This document shows, piece after piece, positions 1 to 9,033 of a stretch of 64,000 nucleotides of DNA. The position numbers were made by a program, and so were the translations under genes. The notes below the pieces were generated by a model. The model was not told the DNA's origin and did no database searches. It saw nothing but the letters and a program-made list of their open reading frames with translations. This stretch comes from Rhodohalobacter sp. SW132 (lineage in GTDB: Bacteria > Bacteroidota > Rhodothermia > Balneolales > Balneolaceae): the NCBI RefSeq assembly GCF_003390325.1, contig NZ_QUOK01000012.1, positions 62,001 through 126,000 of the forward strand, in the 5' to 3' direction. The first letter of the stretch is position 1; each line of letters begins with the position of its first letter.

Positions 1-1
1 C

Positions 2-538
2 AAAAAAGCATATGACCGGCTCATTGATAGGATTGAAAACTGCATGCTGCAGACCGTTGATATCGACATTGAAACTAATTTTGAAGTCTATCAAACGATA
101 GTTCAAGATCGATACGAATCGATTAAGTCATACAAGCTTGCACCATACCAAAAGAAATTACTTGACCGGCTAAAGTCTCCTTTGGCCGATAGGGAAAAAT
201 GGATTAGCTCTGTTGCCTTTGCCATTTTGGATAAACCACTGAGCAAAATGGATGATGATGAAGAGCCACTACTGCTCGATAAATTGAGTACACGCTTAGA
301 AGAGCTTGATAATCTGGTTGAATTGAGTAGTTTAGACTTTGATCCGAAAAAACAAGATGCATACAGGCTTAAAATTCAAACGCTCAGCAGAGAATCAACG
401 GACATAAATGTAATTGCAGACAAGAAAAAACTTAAAAACGCATCAAAACGAATTGAAAAAATAAAAGATCTGCTTACAGACGACAAAGAAACCAATCAAG
501 CAGTTCTTTTAAAAATCTTAGAAGAGTTGGATAAGTAA
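2..538 (+). CDS. C-terminal part of a large protein, BREX BrxC/PglY-like ATPase tail (tentative)
   Basis: The reading frame is open from the first bases of the window, so the in-frame ATG at 44 is probably internal and the gene starts upstream. The visible 179 residues are charged and helical, with no catalytic motif. A central stretch (ADREKWISSVAFAILDKPLS followed by an acidic patch and a long helix) resembles the C-terminal region of large BREX ATPases of the BrxC/PglY type; this is from memory and tentative. The stop codon shares its last base with the start of the next gene (TAATG), which implies translational coupling with the PAPS-reductase-like protein. An unrelated coiled-coil protein cannot be excluded. 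Confidence 0.5.
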   Translation, partial: KKAYDRLIDRIENCMLQTVDIDIETNFEVYQTIVQDRYESIKSYKLAPYQKKLLDRLKSPLADREKWISSVAFAILDKPLSKMDDDEEPLLLDKLSTRLEELDNLVELSSLDFDPKKQDAYRLKIQTLSRESTDINVIADKKKLKNASKRIEKIKDLLTDDKETNQAVLLKILEELDK

Positions 539-1725
539 TGAGCGACGTTCGACAGGTTATTGGTATTAGCGGCGGAAAAGATAGTGCAGCACTTTCGATC
601 TATTTACAGGAGAATTTCCCATCCCTGGATTTGGAAATGTACTGTTGTGATACGGGCCGAGAGCTGGATGAAACCTATGAATTGATCGAAAAATTGGAGG
701 CCTATTTAGGTAAGGAGGTAAAACGTCTAAAAGCCATTGAGACGGACAATATGGCGAAACCCAATTTTGAAAATAGTGAGGAGATATCTCCATTCGATTA
801 CTATTTAAAAGATTACGGCGGTTTTCTACCCTCGTCACATGCACGATGGTGCACAAAGAATTTAAAATTAAAACCATTTGAAGAATACATAGGTGACGAT
901 CCCACCATTTCCTATGTAGCCATTCGAGGGGATGAACACAGAGAAGCGTATGTATCTACAAATGAAAATGTGCAAACCATATTTCCATTTAAAAAGAATA
1001 TCTGGAGTTTTGATGTAATATCGTTGGTGCTGGATCATCACAACATCGGTCAGTTTCGAGATATCTACGAGAACAAGGTAAAACCCGATAATCTAAATCG
1101 AATTTTAGAAGAGGTTGAACGCCCCATCTCTGTAGAGCATAACCTGAATCGAAAGACAAAAACACTGATCGATTTAGATGTGACGGCGTTCAACTACGCG
1201 GTTTTTCATTTCTTAAAGAAAACTGATTATCCATTGGCCCGTTTGGATGATTTCCCATTATTGGATAAAAGTCATTTAATGCCGGACGACCAGGTCATTG
1301 TTCGCGATCAAGTTTTTAAGATGCTAGAGCGTACTGTAGGAGTTCCTGAGTACTATAAAAAAATTGAGTATGAAGTAGACGGACAGACCGGGACCTATTC
1401 CCGTACCCGATCAGGCTGCTTCTTCTGTTTCTATCAGCAAAAGATTGAGTGGGTATGGCTATATGAAAATAACCGCGAAAAATTTGATGAGGCTGTTAAG
1501 TATGAGAAAGAAGGATTCACCTGGATGGAAAACGAATCCCTTCTTGAATTAGCCAAACCTGAACGTAGAGACGAAATAAAACGACAACATTTAAAAAAGA
1601 AACAGAACGGATCCAGCAAAAAATCCAAAACTCTGTTGAACAATCTCCTTGATGACAATGAAAAGGGAGAATACTTCGACAAAGAGGATGAGGATTATGC
1701 TGGGTGTACGGTTTGTTTTATTTAA
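538..1725 (+). CDS. PAPS reductase-like ATP-pyrophosphatase (BrxP or DndC/SspD type)
   Basis: This 395-residue protein has the PP-loop SGGKDS at residues 11-16, the WCTKNLKLKP signature around 104-113 typical of the PAPS reductase/DndC family, a CxxC at C294/C297 and a second CxxC at the extreme C-terminus (C390, C393). The cysteines could hold an iron-sulfur cluster, as in DndC. The family adenylates a substrate and helps transfer sulfur. In DNA modification loci, members are DndC/SspD (phosphorothioation) or BrxP (BREX type 4, where it stands in place of the methylase). Tight coupling to a PglY-like tail favours BrxP. No dndD or dndE is visible. A lysine-rich linker precedes the last CxxC. 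The fold is secure; the system assignment is an inference. Confidence 0.85.
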   Translation: MSDVRQVIGISGGKDSAALSIYLQENFPSLDLEMYCCDTGRELDETYELIEKLEAYLGKEVKRLKAIETDNMAKPNFENSEEISPFDYYLKDYGGFLPSSHARWCTKNLKLKPFEEYIGDDPTISYVAIRGDEHREAYVSTNENVQTIFPFKKNIWSFDVISLVLDHHNIGQFRDIYENKVKPDNLNRILEEVERPISVEHNLNRKTKTLIDLDVTAFNYAVFHFLKKTDYPLARLDDFPLLDKSHLMPDDQVIVRDQVFKMLERTVGVPEYYKKIEYEVDGQTGTYSRTRSGCFFCFYQQKIEWVWLYENNREKFDEAVKYEKEGFTWMENESLLELAKPERRDEIKRQHLKKKQNGSSKKSKTLLNNLLDDNEKGEYFDKEDEDYAGCTVCFI

Positions 1726-1738
1726 ATAAATGTTCAAT

Positions 1739-3730
1739 CTATTCTTCCAAAATTTTTGAAATATAGTTTTTCCCTAGCCCGTTCCAATCAATACCCTCCA
1801 GTAAATCAAGCTCAACATCATTAAAAAGCTTTTTTGTTTCTTCCTTAGAATCAGATATCCACCCATTTAATACCGATTCTATATTTTCAAATTCTACTTC
1901 TTCGATGATGTTGCCAGTTGACTCTAACCATCCTCTGAGCTTAGTATTTAATTTATTTTTGAAAACTTCTGCTTCAGGAGATTTTTCTTTGTTTTCATCT
2001 TTATTATAAAAACTGTTTTCTCTTTGAACAATTCTCAGAATAATCTTGTGATATGCAGGCCAAGAGCGTGGATTTGTACCACTTGTAATTATAGCTGGTC
2101 TAAGTACTGTAAATATATTTATCCAACTCTCTAATGATTTACTATTTAGCCCTTCTTTAAAAGAATCAATAGATTTATTTATAATTTCTTCATTAACTTC
2201 TTCGTACTTATCGTACATATAATCAATAAAGGCCATAAAATAACCAATTTGAAATGCTTTACTCCTTACCGAAGTAAAGGCACTATTGATCCTCTTTGTT
2301 TCAACATTTTCAAAGTAGACAGATCTGGCTTCAACAAATTCGTCCTCGATTTCTTGTATAATTTTTAATTTTTCCTGAATTCTCTGAGAATCCGAAACTC
2401 TACTGCTCGGTATGTTTCTAAAAGAATAATACAACCCCTCTCCTCCACAGAATACTTTTCTCCAGATCTCTTTTTTTTCAGCTGACCAAGTTGTGTTATA
2501 AAGTCTTTCTAGATCACTACAAGCTTTGAAGTGCTTGTTTGTAAGTATAAATTGATCGAATAGTTTCTTATATATGGGGAATATCCTGTGTTTAAATTCT
2601 TCTAAATACTCATCTTCTTCCCTATTTCTTTGAAAATGTTTTTTGTAATTATTGTTATCATCTTCATATGTTTTTGTGCTAGATTTAAAAAGAGGCAAGA
2701 TTTTATCACATTGACTTAAATCGGTGTATGAATTTGGCGTTTGCTTTACTTTATATCTATTCAATTGATTATTTACTCTTGTCCCAAAAAACAACCAATT
2801 GTTAATATCGTGCATTATTTGTGGTGTGGTAAGTGTAAATACGTGAGATGTCGATTTTTTTAAATCTGAATCAACATCAAAACCACTATGCAACAATGAA
2901 AATTTATTTGTCTTGAAAGATTCTTCAGTTGCTAAAAGTGTGTAATAATATTTTGTAAGCACTGATGCTGGCTCAAAATCATTCAATAAAATCTTTCTTG
3001 ATTCATTGACAGGTCTTGCATTGCTGTTAACATCAACAAAAAGCTTCCTCGAGATAAGTTTCGGATCAATATCTTCGCCATTCGATTCAAACCATATCAA
3101 CGTTACTGGTAAATCAGATATATAATTGTCCACAGGTTCTACCTCTTCGTAAAAAGCTTCGTAGATGGAATTTTCTCTATCCTCAAATGAATCACAAATA
3201 ACTCTAAAAGCGTTAGCTCTATGTTGTCCGTCCAACACAATGATGTCTGTCTCAAAATTATCTATAAACAATTTACCCAATGAAGTAGGACTTCCATCTT
3301 TATCATTAAAAACTTCAAGTTTCCAATTATTTTCATAAAAGATAGTGCCGTCTTGCTCTCCACTAATTTTCGGGTATTTATTACTACCAACAGTCAAAAA
3401 TCCTTTGGGTACTAGAGCTGCCAGAATTGCTGGAAAAAATGCAATGTTATTTCTTTTTTCCCCCATTAAATATGGTATTAACTCATTTGCGACCCTTGAA
3501 TCATTTAGATCTCTTTGTAGTAATGAGTTTATATCGTCTATTTCTGATGAATTTGCCCTTTCTCTCATAGGCTTCAACTCTTTTAAAAGAATACTTGGGC
3601 CAGAATTTCTCACTTTTTTATTAGCGAACGTTGAAAAATATTTAATTTTTAGATCTTCATTTGGAATTGAAAATTCTCCAAATTGCCCGAGTAATTCGAT
3701 ATAAGTTTTGTCACTACTTGGAATGTCCAT
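1739..3730 (-). CDS. DGQHR-domain protein (DndB-like)
   Basis: This is the last gene of the five-gene minus-strand operon, 663 residues. The motif DGQHR lies at residues 167-171 within IIVLDGQHRANAF, the signature of the DndB/DGQHR family. DndB binds its own promoter and modulates phosphorothioation; DpdB is a relative in 7-deazaguanine DNA modification loci. This copy is longer than DndB (about 350-400 residues) and carries an extra helical C-terminal half with no motif I recognise. The coding region is very AT-rich compared with genes to the right of the island. It ends 13 bp from the convergent PAPS-reductase-like gene, and the GIY-YIG gene upstream ends 5 bp before its start. It may sense or regulate modified DNA, but a nuclease-associated role is equally possible. 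Confidence 0.85.
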   Translation of the reverse strand: MDIPSSDKTYIELLGQFGEFSIPNEDLKIKYFSTFANKKVRNSGPSILLKELKPMRERANSSEIDDINSLLQRDLNDSRVANELIPYLMGEKRNNIAFFPAILAALVPKGFLTVGSNKYPKISGEQDGTIFYENNWKLEVFNDKDGSPTSLGKLFIDNFETDIIVLDGQHRANAFRVICDSFEDRENSIYEAFYEEVEPVDNYISDLPVTLIWFESNGEDIDPKLISRKLFVDVNSNARPVNESRKILLNDFEPASVLTKYYYTLLATEESFKTNKFSLLHSGFDVDSDLKKSTSHVFTLTTPQIMHDINNWLFFGTRVNNQLNRYKVKQTPNSYTDLSQCDKILPLFKSSTKTYEDDNNNYKKHFQRNREEDEYLEEFKHRIFPIYKKLFDQFILTNKHFKACSDLERLYNTTWSAEKKEIWRKVFCGGEGLYYSFRNIPSSRVSDSQRIQEKLKIIQEIEDEFVEARSVYFENVETKRINSAFTSVRSKAFQIGYFMAFIDYMYDKYEEVNEEIINKSIDSFKEGLNSKSLESWINIFTVLRPAIITSGTNPRSWPAYHKIILRIVQRENSFYNKDENKEKSPEAEVFKNKLNTKLRGWLESTGNIIEEVEFENIESVLNGWISDSKEETKKLFNDVELDLLEGIDWNGLGKNYISKILEE

Positions 3731-3735
3731 TTTAT

Positions 3736-4341
3736 TTATTTCCGTCCAAATGTTGGGTTATATGTTCGATTCAAAATGTATTCAATTTTCTTGATTTCCT
3801 TGTTTTTTCCTGGTTGAATATTATAAAAAACTTTTACGTATAAATTTCGCTCAGATATTTTATCAATGTTTTTTGATATGGCATTAGCTAATCTACCAGC
3901 AAAAAAAGAAGATTCTTCATCAGTATCTATTCTGTTTTCGGAGAGAGTACCATTTTCTTTACTAAGATCTTCAGAGTTTAACTTTCTTATCAACATTTTT
4001 TTATGAGTATTCAAACGAATTCTAAGATTTGTTTTTGATATTCCTATATAGATCGGTGGACTAAAGAAAAAGGTTGCTGCTTTTATAATTGAATCGTCAA
4101 CAGTGTTTGACGCAATATTCATCTTATTTTTTGAAAAAACAGAACCATCATAAAGATCATTTAACTTGCCCTCAACTTTTACGTCGTATTGTTTTTCGTT
4201 GAAAATGTCGGAATACTCACTGACTGAATTAGCATCAGTGTAGATATGCCAAGAATATATTCCAGGAGTCTGTGGGATAAGATCGAATTTATCTAGTTTA
4301 TAAATATTGCATTTGTAATCCTGCAGATACTTCTGATACAT
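3736..4341 (-). CDS. Divergent GIY-YIG nuclease domain protein
   Basis: This 201-residue protein shows the split GIY-YIG signature: PGIYSW at residues 26-31 and PIYIGIS at 96-102, followed by an arginine-rich helix (R107, R109), a conserved glutamate in IEYILN near residue 187 and a C-terminal YNPTFGRK. About 65 residues separate the GIY and YIG strands, far more than in typical members, so an insertion lies between the first two strands. The family cuts DNA through a metal bound by the glutamate. It sits between the PLD nuclease and the DGQHR protein with gaps of 3 and 5 bp, which implies one transcript. The protein is likely a nuclease effector or DNA-nicking component of the island. Its target is unknown. 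Confidence 0.75.
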   Translation of the reverse strand: MYQKYLQDYKCNIYKLDKFDLIPQTPGIYSWHIYTDANSVSEYSDIFNEKQYDVKVEGKLNDLYDGSVFSKNKMNIASNTVDDSIIKAATFFFSPPIYIGISKTNLRIRLNTHKKMLIRKLNSEDLSKENGTLSENRIDTDEESSFFAGRLANAISKNIDKISERNLYVKVFYNIQPGKNKEIKKIEYILNRTYNPTFGRK

Positions 4342-4344
4342 AAT

Positions 4345-5313
4345 TTATTTCTTTTTAAAAATTATTTCAGAATATTTATTAACTATCACATCATACTTAT
4401 CAGAGATAAAGTATAATAGCCACCGCATCAAAGTTTGCCAACTTCTTTTATGATCAATGTCTCTTATGTTTAACTTAAATTCTCTACCTAAAAAATTCGC
4501 CATTTCACCAAAGCTTTTACTTCCTATTATGAATTCATCAATTTTTCTTATTACTGGCATTTGAACCAAATAAAAAGAAATAGACTCTTCAAATACTTCC
4601 TTATTTAATCCGCGTTTTATAGGAAAAAAAGACAAATCGATTTCAGCGTGTTTTATTTGAACATCAGTTAACAACTCATGGTATTTGGAGTAATAAACGA
4701 AAAGATTTTCAGGGTTTCTTGTTCTTGGAATCCATTGATATAAATCTAAATGGTCTGCTATTATACTATCTTCCGCATCATAGCTAATTCCTAATTCGTT
4801 TACTTCATTAGATAATTCTCTGTCTTCACTCTGCTCTACTATTCTTTTTACCTGTTTAAACAGTTCATTGTTTACTTCAACCGACTGATTTACCAGTGCC
4901 ATTTCAAATGAGCGACACTCATCGTTCAACTCAGAAGTTTGAAGTAATTCAAAATTAGAAGCTGCATTAGTAATTAAAGCTTTGGCAGTAAGATTTGCTG
5001 ACCCCAGAATAACTGTATTATCAAACCGGTAATACTTTGCATGTAGATTTGGGGAAAGTTTTAAAGACATATTTTGGCTATCACGAATTAGCTCCCAAAT
5101 TTCAATATCGCTGACACCGGATAATATCTCATCCAACCTCCACCGAGTATAAACAGTGAGTTTCGTTTTATCTTTTAAGTGCTGCAGAAGAATTTCAATG
5201 ATAGAATGCTTTATGAATGGAGCAACCAATACAACCTCGTTATCAACTCTTGTCATTGAATTTTCAAGAAGAGATAATAGATCTTTATAATGAAATGAAC
5301 GAGTATTAATCAT
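4345..5313 (-). CDS. Phospholipase D-like nuclease domain protein
   Basis: This 322-residue protein carries one HKD motif, LHAKYYRFD (H91, K93, D98), followed by VILGSANLTAKAL, the hallmark of PLD-superfamily nucleases. A single HKD motif implies action as a dimer, as in BfiI or Nuc. The N-terminal part has the beta-alpha pattern preceding HKD in stand-alone PLD nucleases. The C-terminal 200 residues match nothing I recognise and may bind DNA or partners. The gene overlaps the upstream GHKL ATPase gene by 8 bp and is followed 3 bp later by the GIY-YIG gene, so it is firmly inside the operon. PLD proteins occur in DISARM, DpdK and other defence loci, but this gene combination does not match one of those by eye. 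Confidence 0.85.
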   Translation of the reverse strand: MINTRSFHYKDLLSLLENSMTRVDNEVVLVAPFIKHSIIEILLQHLKDKTKLTVYTRWRLDEILSGVSDIEIWELIRDSQNMSLKLSPNLHAKYYRFDNTVILGSANLTAKALITNAASNFELLQTSELNDECRSFEMALVNQSVEVNNELFKQVKRIVEQSEDRELSNEVNELGISYDAEDSIIADHLDLYQWIPRTRNPENLFVYYSKYHELLTDVQIKHAEIDLSFFPIKRGLNKEVFEESISFYLVQMPVIRKIDEFIIGSKSFGEMANFLGREFKLNIRDIDHKRSWQTLMRWLLYFISDKYDVIVNKYSEIIFKKK

Positions 5314-7132
5314 TTCGCTCTAAAAACTGTCTGGCAATTCTACCCCAATCGTGCCGAACATCTTCCGCCACCTGTTTTCGAGCACCTTCAAGTTCGTCCT
5401 CGTATCTTGCCCATGCCATAAAAAGAAGCTGTAACCCTTCTCGAGCTTTGTCTAAACGATCTTTTAACTCCTCTTCGCTGGCTTCATCAGTATTCTCATA
5501 AAGAAGCTCCATTAAATTTTTATAGGCTGGATGTTCGAAATTAAGTTTTATGATAATTGTACCACCTTTTGGCCGTAGCGTAAAAAACGCGGACCCATCC
5601 ATGTTTGCTTCTACAAAGTGATATTTTAATCCATCATTGAACGTATTTGCAATAACTCCTTCAACCACATCTGAGGAGACTTCCCAATTTTGCAATTCCT
5701 GTCGAATCACCTTCTCTCTTTCTTCTTTAGGGAGGTTTTCATCATCATCACTTTCACCGTGGAATCCTACCTCTTGTCGTTCTTTGGTTAGATCTGTCGC
5801 CTTTCTTTCAGCATTGTACCGACTGCGCTTACTATCATTTGTACGCTTACCATAACTCTGTTTTTTAAGATGTGTTCTTATTTCCGATAAATTTGAATTT
5901 ATTGCGTGGTGCAAATCCAAAAGTACGCCATTAGGATCACCCTCTTCTCTTAATCGCTCTTTTGCCGCATGTACTGTTTCACCGTCCTCTTTAAAATCAT
6001 CAACATTAATTGCGTTGAAATTCCTCGCAAATTGTTTGTTATTTGAAACACCAAATACATTATCCAATGCGGGAGAAAAGTGAATTTCACAACCCCACCA
6101 ACGCTCTGTAGGATCATAACTTGTAACCCAAGTATCATTAAGTTCGAGTTCACGTTGAGCTCTAACAACAGAAACCCCTTGGTTTTTCGAGGCGTGTTTT
6201 CCATGTGGTTTGCGTCCCGGTTGAGTACCGCTTCTTGATTCTTTATTTGCTACCGAAAATTTCAAATAAACTTCATGTACTTTACCATCATGTTCTATTT
6301 CGAACGTTCTTGTGTTTCCGAAAGGCTCAAACATTGGCTTATCACTATAAGGTGGAGGGCATGAAGTATCATGCATTAAATACATCGGATCATTTGCTTT
6401 CGCAAAGTACTCTTCTCCTTTATGTGTATGATTTTCAATATCAAATGTATACATACGTATCTGCACATCATCATTATGAAGAAAATATCGATACATTCGA
6501 CCTATTATATGCTCTGAATTACGTATAATGGACTTAGCTGTTTTCCACATTATTCGATCTAAATCAGTCCAAACTACTAAAGTTCCTGACTCTCCAATAC
6601 TCTCTGCAACTTCAATCCATTTCGCAGGAATATTCCTTTTAGATGGCTCTGGTACTCGTCTCATCTCACCAGAAGTAATCTCTTTTAAATCTAAATATGA
6701 ATAGTTAGCGCTTTCAATTCCATTTTGCCAACTCCAAACATCCACCCGTTTGCATTGTGAAATTGAAGAACTTGGTAATCCCATTCCAAACTTTCCAATT
6801 CCATTTTGATCTTCCGGGAAAAGATGGGTTCCATTTCCGAATTGAAGAGCCATTCCTAACTCATCACTACTCATACCACTCCCATTATCTAAAACCCCAA
6901 TTTCTTGAATACGATTGCTGGTTCTTTTAGATAGTTGTACTGTTTTTTCTCCACAAAGTAACTCTACATTTTTAGCTCCTGCCTGGATGGAATTATCGAT
7001 GAGTTCAGCAATCGCATATGCTGCATTTTTGTACCCATTATCTCTCATTGCTTTGACCGCTAAATGAGCTGGTACTATATCACGATCATCGTTGAGTCTA
7101 ATATTGTTTTCTTGTAAGTCAGTATTTTTCAT
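5306..7132 (-). CDS. GHKL-family (Hsp90/MORC-like) ATPase
   Basis: The 608-residue protein has the complete Bergerat ATP-binding fold at its N-terminus: N-box AIAELIDNSIQAG (E43, N47), G1 box DNGSGM (from residue 82) and G2 box GIGKFGMG (111-118). ATP binding in this family usually drives N-terminal dimerisation and DNA clamping, as in MutL, topoisomerase VI and MORC. The middle section carries basic stretches and the C-terminal region is rich in charged residues that may form coiled coil. It lies second in the operon, 12 bp after the SF2 helicase gene and overlapping the PLD nuclease gene by 8 bp. By analogy it could couple ATP-dependent clamping of foreign DNA to the nucleases encoded after it; that role is an inference. 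Confidence 0.85.
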   Translation of the reverse strand: MKNTDLQENNIRLNDDRDIVPAHLAVKAMRDNGYKNAAYAIAELIDNSIQAGAKNVELLCGEKTVQLSKRTSNRIQEIGVLDNGSGMSSDELGMALQFGNGTHLFPEDQNGIGKFGMGLPSSSISQCKRVDVWSWQNGIESANYSYLDLKEITSGEMRRVPEPSKRNIPAKWIEVAESIGESGTLVVWTDLDRIMWKTAKSIIRNSEHIIGRMYRYFLHNDDVQIRMYTFDIENHTHKGEEYFAKANDPMYLMHDTSCPPPYSDKPMFEPFGNTRTFEIEHDGKVHEVYLKFSVANKESRSGTQPGRKPHGKHASKNQGVSVVRAQRELELNDTWVTSYDPTERWWGCEIHFSPALDNVFGVSNNKQFARNFNAINVDDFKEDGETVHAAKERLREEGDPNGVLLDLHHAINSNLSEIRTHLKKQSYGKRTNDSKRSRYNAERKATDLTKERQEVGFHGESDDDENLPKEEREKVIRQELQNWEVSSDVVEGVIANTFNDGLKYHFVEANMDGSAFFTLRPKGGTIIIKLNFEHPAYKNLMELLYENTDEASEEELKDRLDKAREGLQLLFMAWARYEDELEGARKQVAEDVRHDWGRIARQFLERND

Positions 7133-7144
7133 TTCAAATTTAGT

Positions 7145-8761
7145 TTAATTATCGTCCCAGACATCTTCCCAATTTGTAAATGCTTCAGCTACATTGCTAA
7201 AGCCTGGCAAGGTTGTATCAATGACAGTTAAAATTTCTGCTTTTTTGTTTCCACCGGCTTTTTTACCCCTTATTGCTCTTCCAACCATTTGACTATAAAG
7301 AACCAATGATTTTGTAGGTCGAGCTATTATTGCTGCGCTGGTTTTTGGAGCGTCAAATCCTGTTGTTAAAACTCCGTAGTTGCAAAGTATGATTGGAGAG
7401 GGATCTTCAGATTTAAATTCTTCGATCCATCTTTTTCTACTACTGTTAGGGGTGTTGGAAGTAATTGAGTATGCTTTTATTCCGATAGCTTGTAAAACTT
7501 TGGCCATTAAAGTAGAATGATCAACATTTGTGGCGAAAAAAAGTATTCGTTTATGTCTCTTAATCAGTTGTCTCAATTTCGAAATAATGACAAGATTTCT
7601 CTGAACATTGGTAGCTAATTTACTTAGAACAGAACCGGGAATATCAAGAAGGTTTTGAATCTCATCGCGTTCTTGATTGGTTAGACTTAAGTCAGTATCA
7701 ACTTTAACCTTAGTATAATTTGCATCCGCTAAGTATTCTTGATCAACCAAGAAATTAACAGGGTTGTCATATCCATCAACATCTAAGGTTACTTTTTGCT
7801 TGTGGTAAAATTCAGAGAGTTTTAAATCTTCTTCAACATCGTTCCAGCTTCGACCTGGTGTAGCAGACAGGCCTATTAATCCAATTTCAGTAGAATGTAC
7901 CAATAAGCTGTTTAGTACGTGCTTAAATGTGGGTGCAATTGATTGATGAGCTTCGTCAAATATAACTAATTTAGTCTTACTACCCAGTTGTCCGATAAAA
8001 TACAGTCCGTTATTCGTTGTATTGTACATCTTAGATAGACTTGACACTACAACACCATCTTTTACGTCTTCGATATCAATATTTTGACTTCCCCAAAAAC
8101 GAAATACATCAAGCGGTCTATTGCCTAACAGACCCCAACTTTCTTCAAATTCAGTAGCGGCTTGTTCACAAAGCTCTTCACTATATGCCAACCATACCAC
8201 CACAGCTGGTTCAGTATTTCTTAGATAATCCGAAATAATATTCATGCTAGTACGAGTTTTTCCGGAACCCGTGGGCATGTGTAGCAAGACTCGTCTTAGC
8301 TCTCCATGGAAAATAATTTCTTTTACTTTTGTTGCGGCTTCTCTTTGATGTTTAAACAATCCATATTCTGGGGTAAGATTTTTTTTAGAAGGTTGTTCTG
8401 AAAATTCTTCAATTTTAGTTACTTCAACACCAAAAAACTGAAACAGTAGCTCTTCTTTTTTCGAATTTTTTCGAATTGAAAGTTTATTCAATGATGAGTA
8501 AGCATCATCATCAGCAACACCTAAATGGATAAGTAAATTTTTTGCCTGTTTAGGTCGAAGAAGTGAGAATATCTCATTTCTTGTGGGCTTATGTCTAAGA
8601 AGCTCAGTTCTATCATGAATATTTACTAGTATTTTTCGGAGATTTTTTGGTCGTATATAGTTTGGATCAATTGCATTTAGAATTTGAACAGCTTCTCTGT
8701 CAATTAATACCTGTAATGTTTCGTCGTCTGCTCGTTGAAGAACTGTTGAAAAATCTACCAA
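7145..8761 (-). CDS. Superfamily 2 DEAD/DEAH-box helicase
   Basis: First gene of the operon, 538 residues. Visible motifs in order are a Q-like LFKHQREA (135-142), Walker A MPTGSGKTR (162-170), DEAH (269-272), SAT (299-301, in GLSATPGRS) and motif VI QMVGRAIRG (491-499). The layout resembles the restriction-enzyme-type helicases of SF2 that translocate on double-stranded DNA. The first 130 residues form a helical domain without a known motif. No nuclease domain is fused; nucleases are supplied by the PLD and GIY-YIG genes downstream. The start codon faces a 272-bp AT-rich intergenic region shared with the divergent HNH gene, which should hold both promoters. Helicase function is certain; the role in defence is inferred from the neighbours. 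Confidence 0.92.
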   Translation of the reverse strand: MVDFSTVLQRADDETLQVLIDREAVQILNAIDPNYIRPKNLRKILVNIHDRTELLRHKPTRNEIFSLLRPKQAKNLLIHLGVADDDAYSSLNKLSIRKNSKKEELLFQFFGVEVTKIEEFSEQPSKKNLTPEYGLFKHQREAATKVKEIIFHGELRRVLLHMPTGSGKTRTSMNIISDYLRNTEPAVVVWLAYSEELCEQAATEFEESWGLLGNRPLDVFRFWGSQNIDIEDVKDGVVVSSLSKMYNTTNNGLYFIGQLGSKTKLVIFDEAHQSIAPTFKHVLNSLLVHSTEIGLIGLSATPGRSWNDVEEDLKLSEFYHKQKVTLDVDGYDNPVNFLVDQEYLADANYTKVKVDTDLSLTNQERDEIQNLLDIPGSVLSKLATNVQRNLVIISKLRQLIKRHKRILFFATNVDHSTLMAKVLQAIGIKAYSITSNTPNSSRKRWIEEFKSEDPSPIILCNYGVLTTGFDAPKTSAAIIARPTKSLVLYSQMVGRAIRGKKAGGNKKAEILTVIDTTLPGFSNVAEAFTNWEDVWDDN

Positions 8762-9033
8762 GATGATGAGTGTTTATTTTTATTATGGCCTTAAGTAAAT
8801 GATAAATTATTGAATCTGAAAGAACTTTTATATTCTCAATATGACAACAAAAAATCGCATTTCTTAGCGCTCATACTTTTAGGCAGCTAAAACAGTATAC
8901 TTATTTCACTGACCCAAAGCTTATCAGTTAATAGTAACTAAGGCTCAAATAGTATTTTGCCTTGGTGTACTCAATACGGTTTATCGACTGAAAAAGATTA
9001 ATCTGAATACTGATTATTTATAGAGAACAATTT

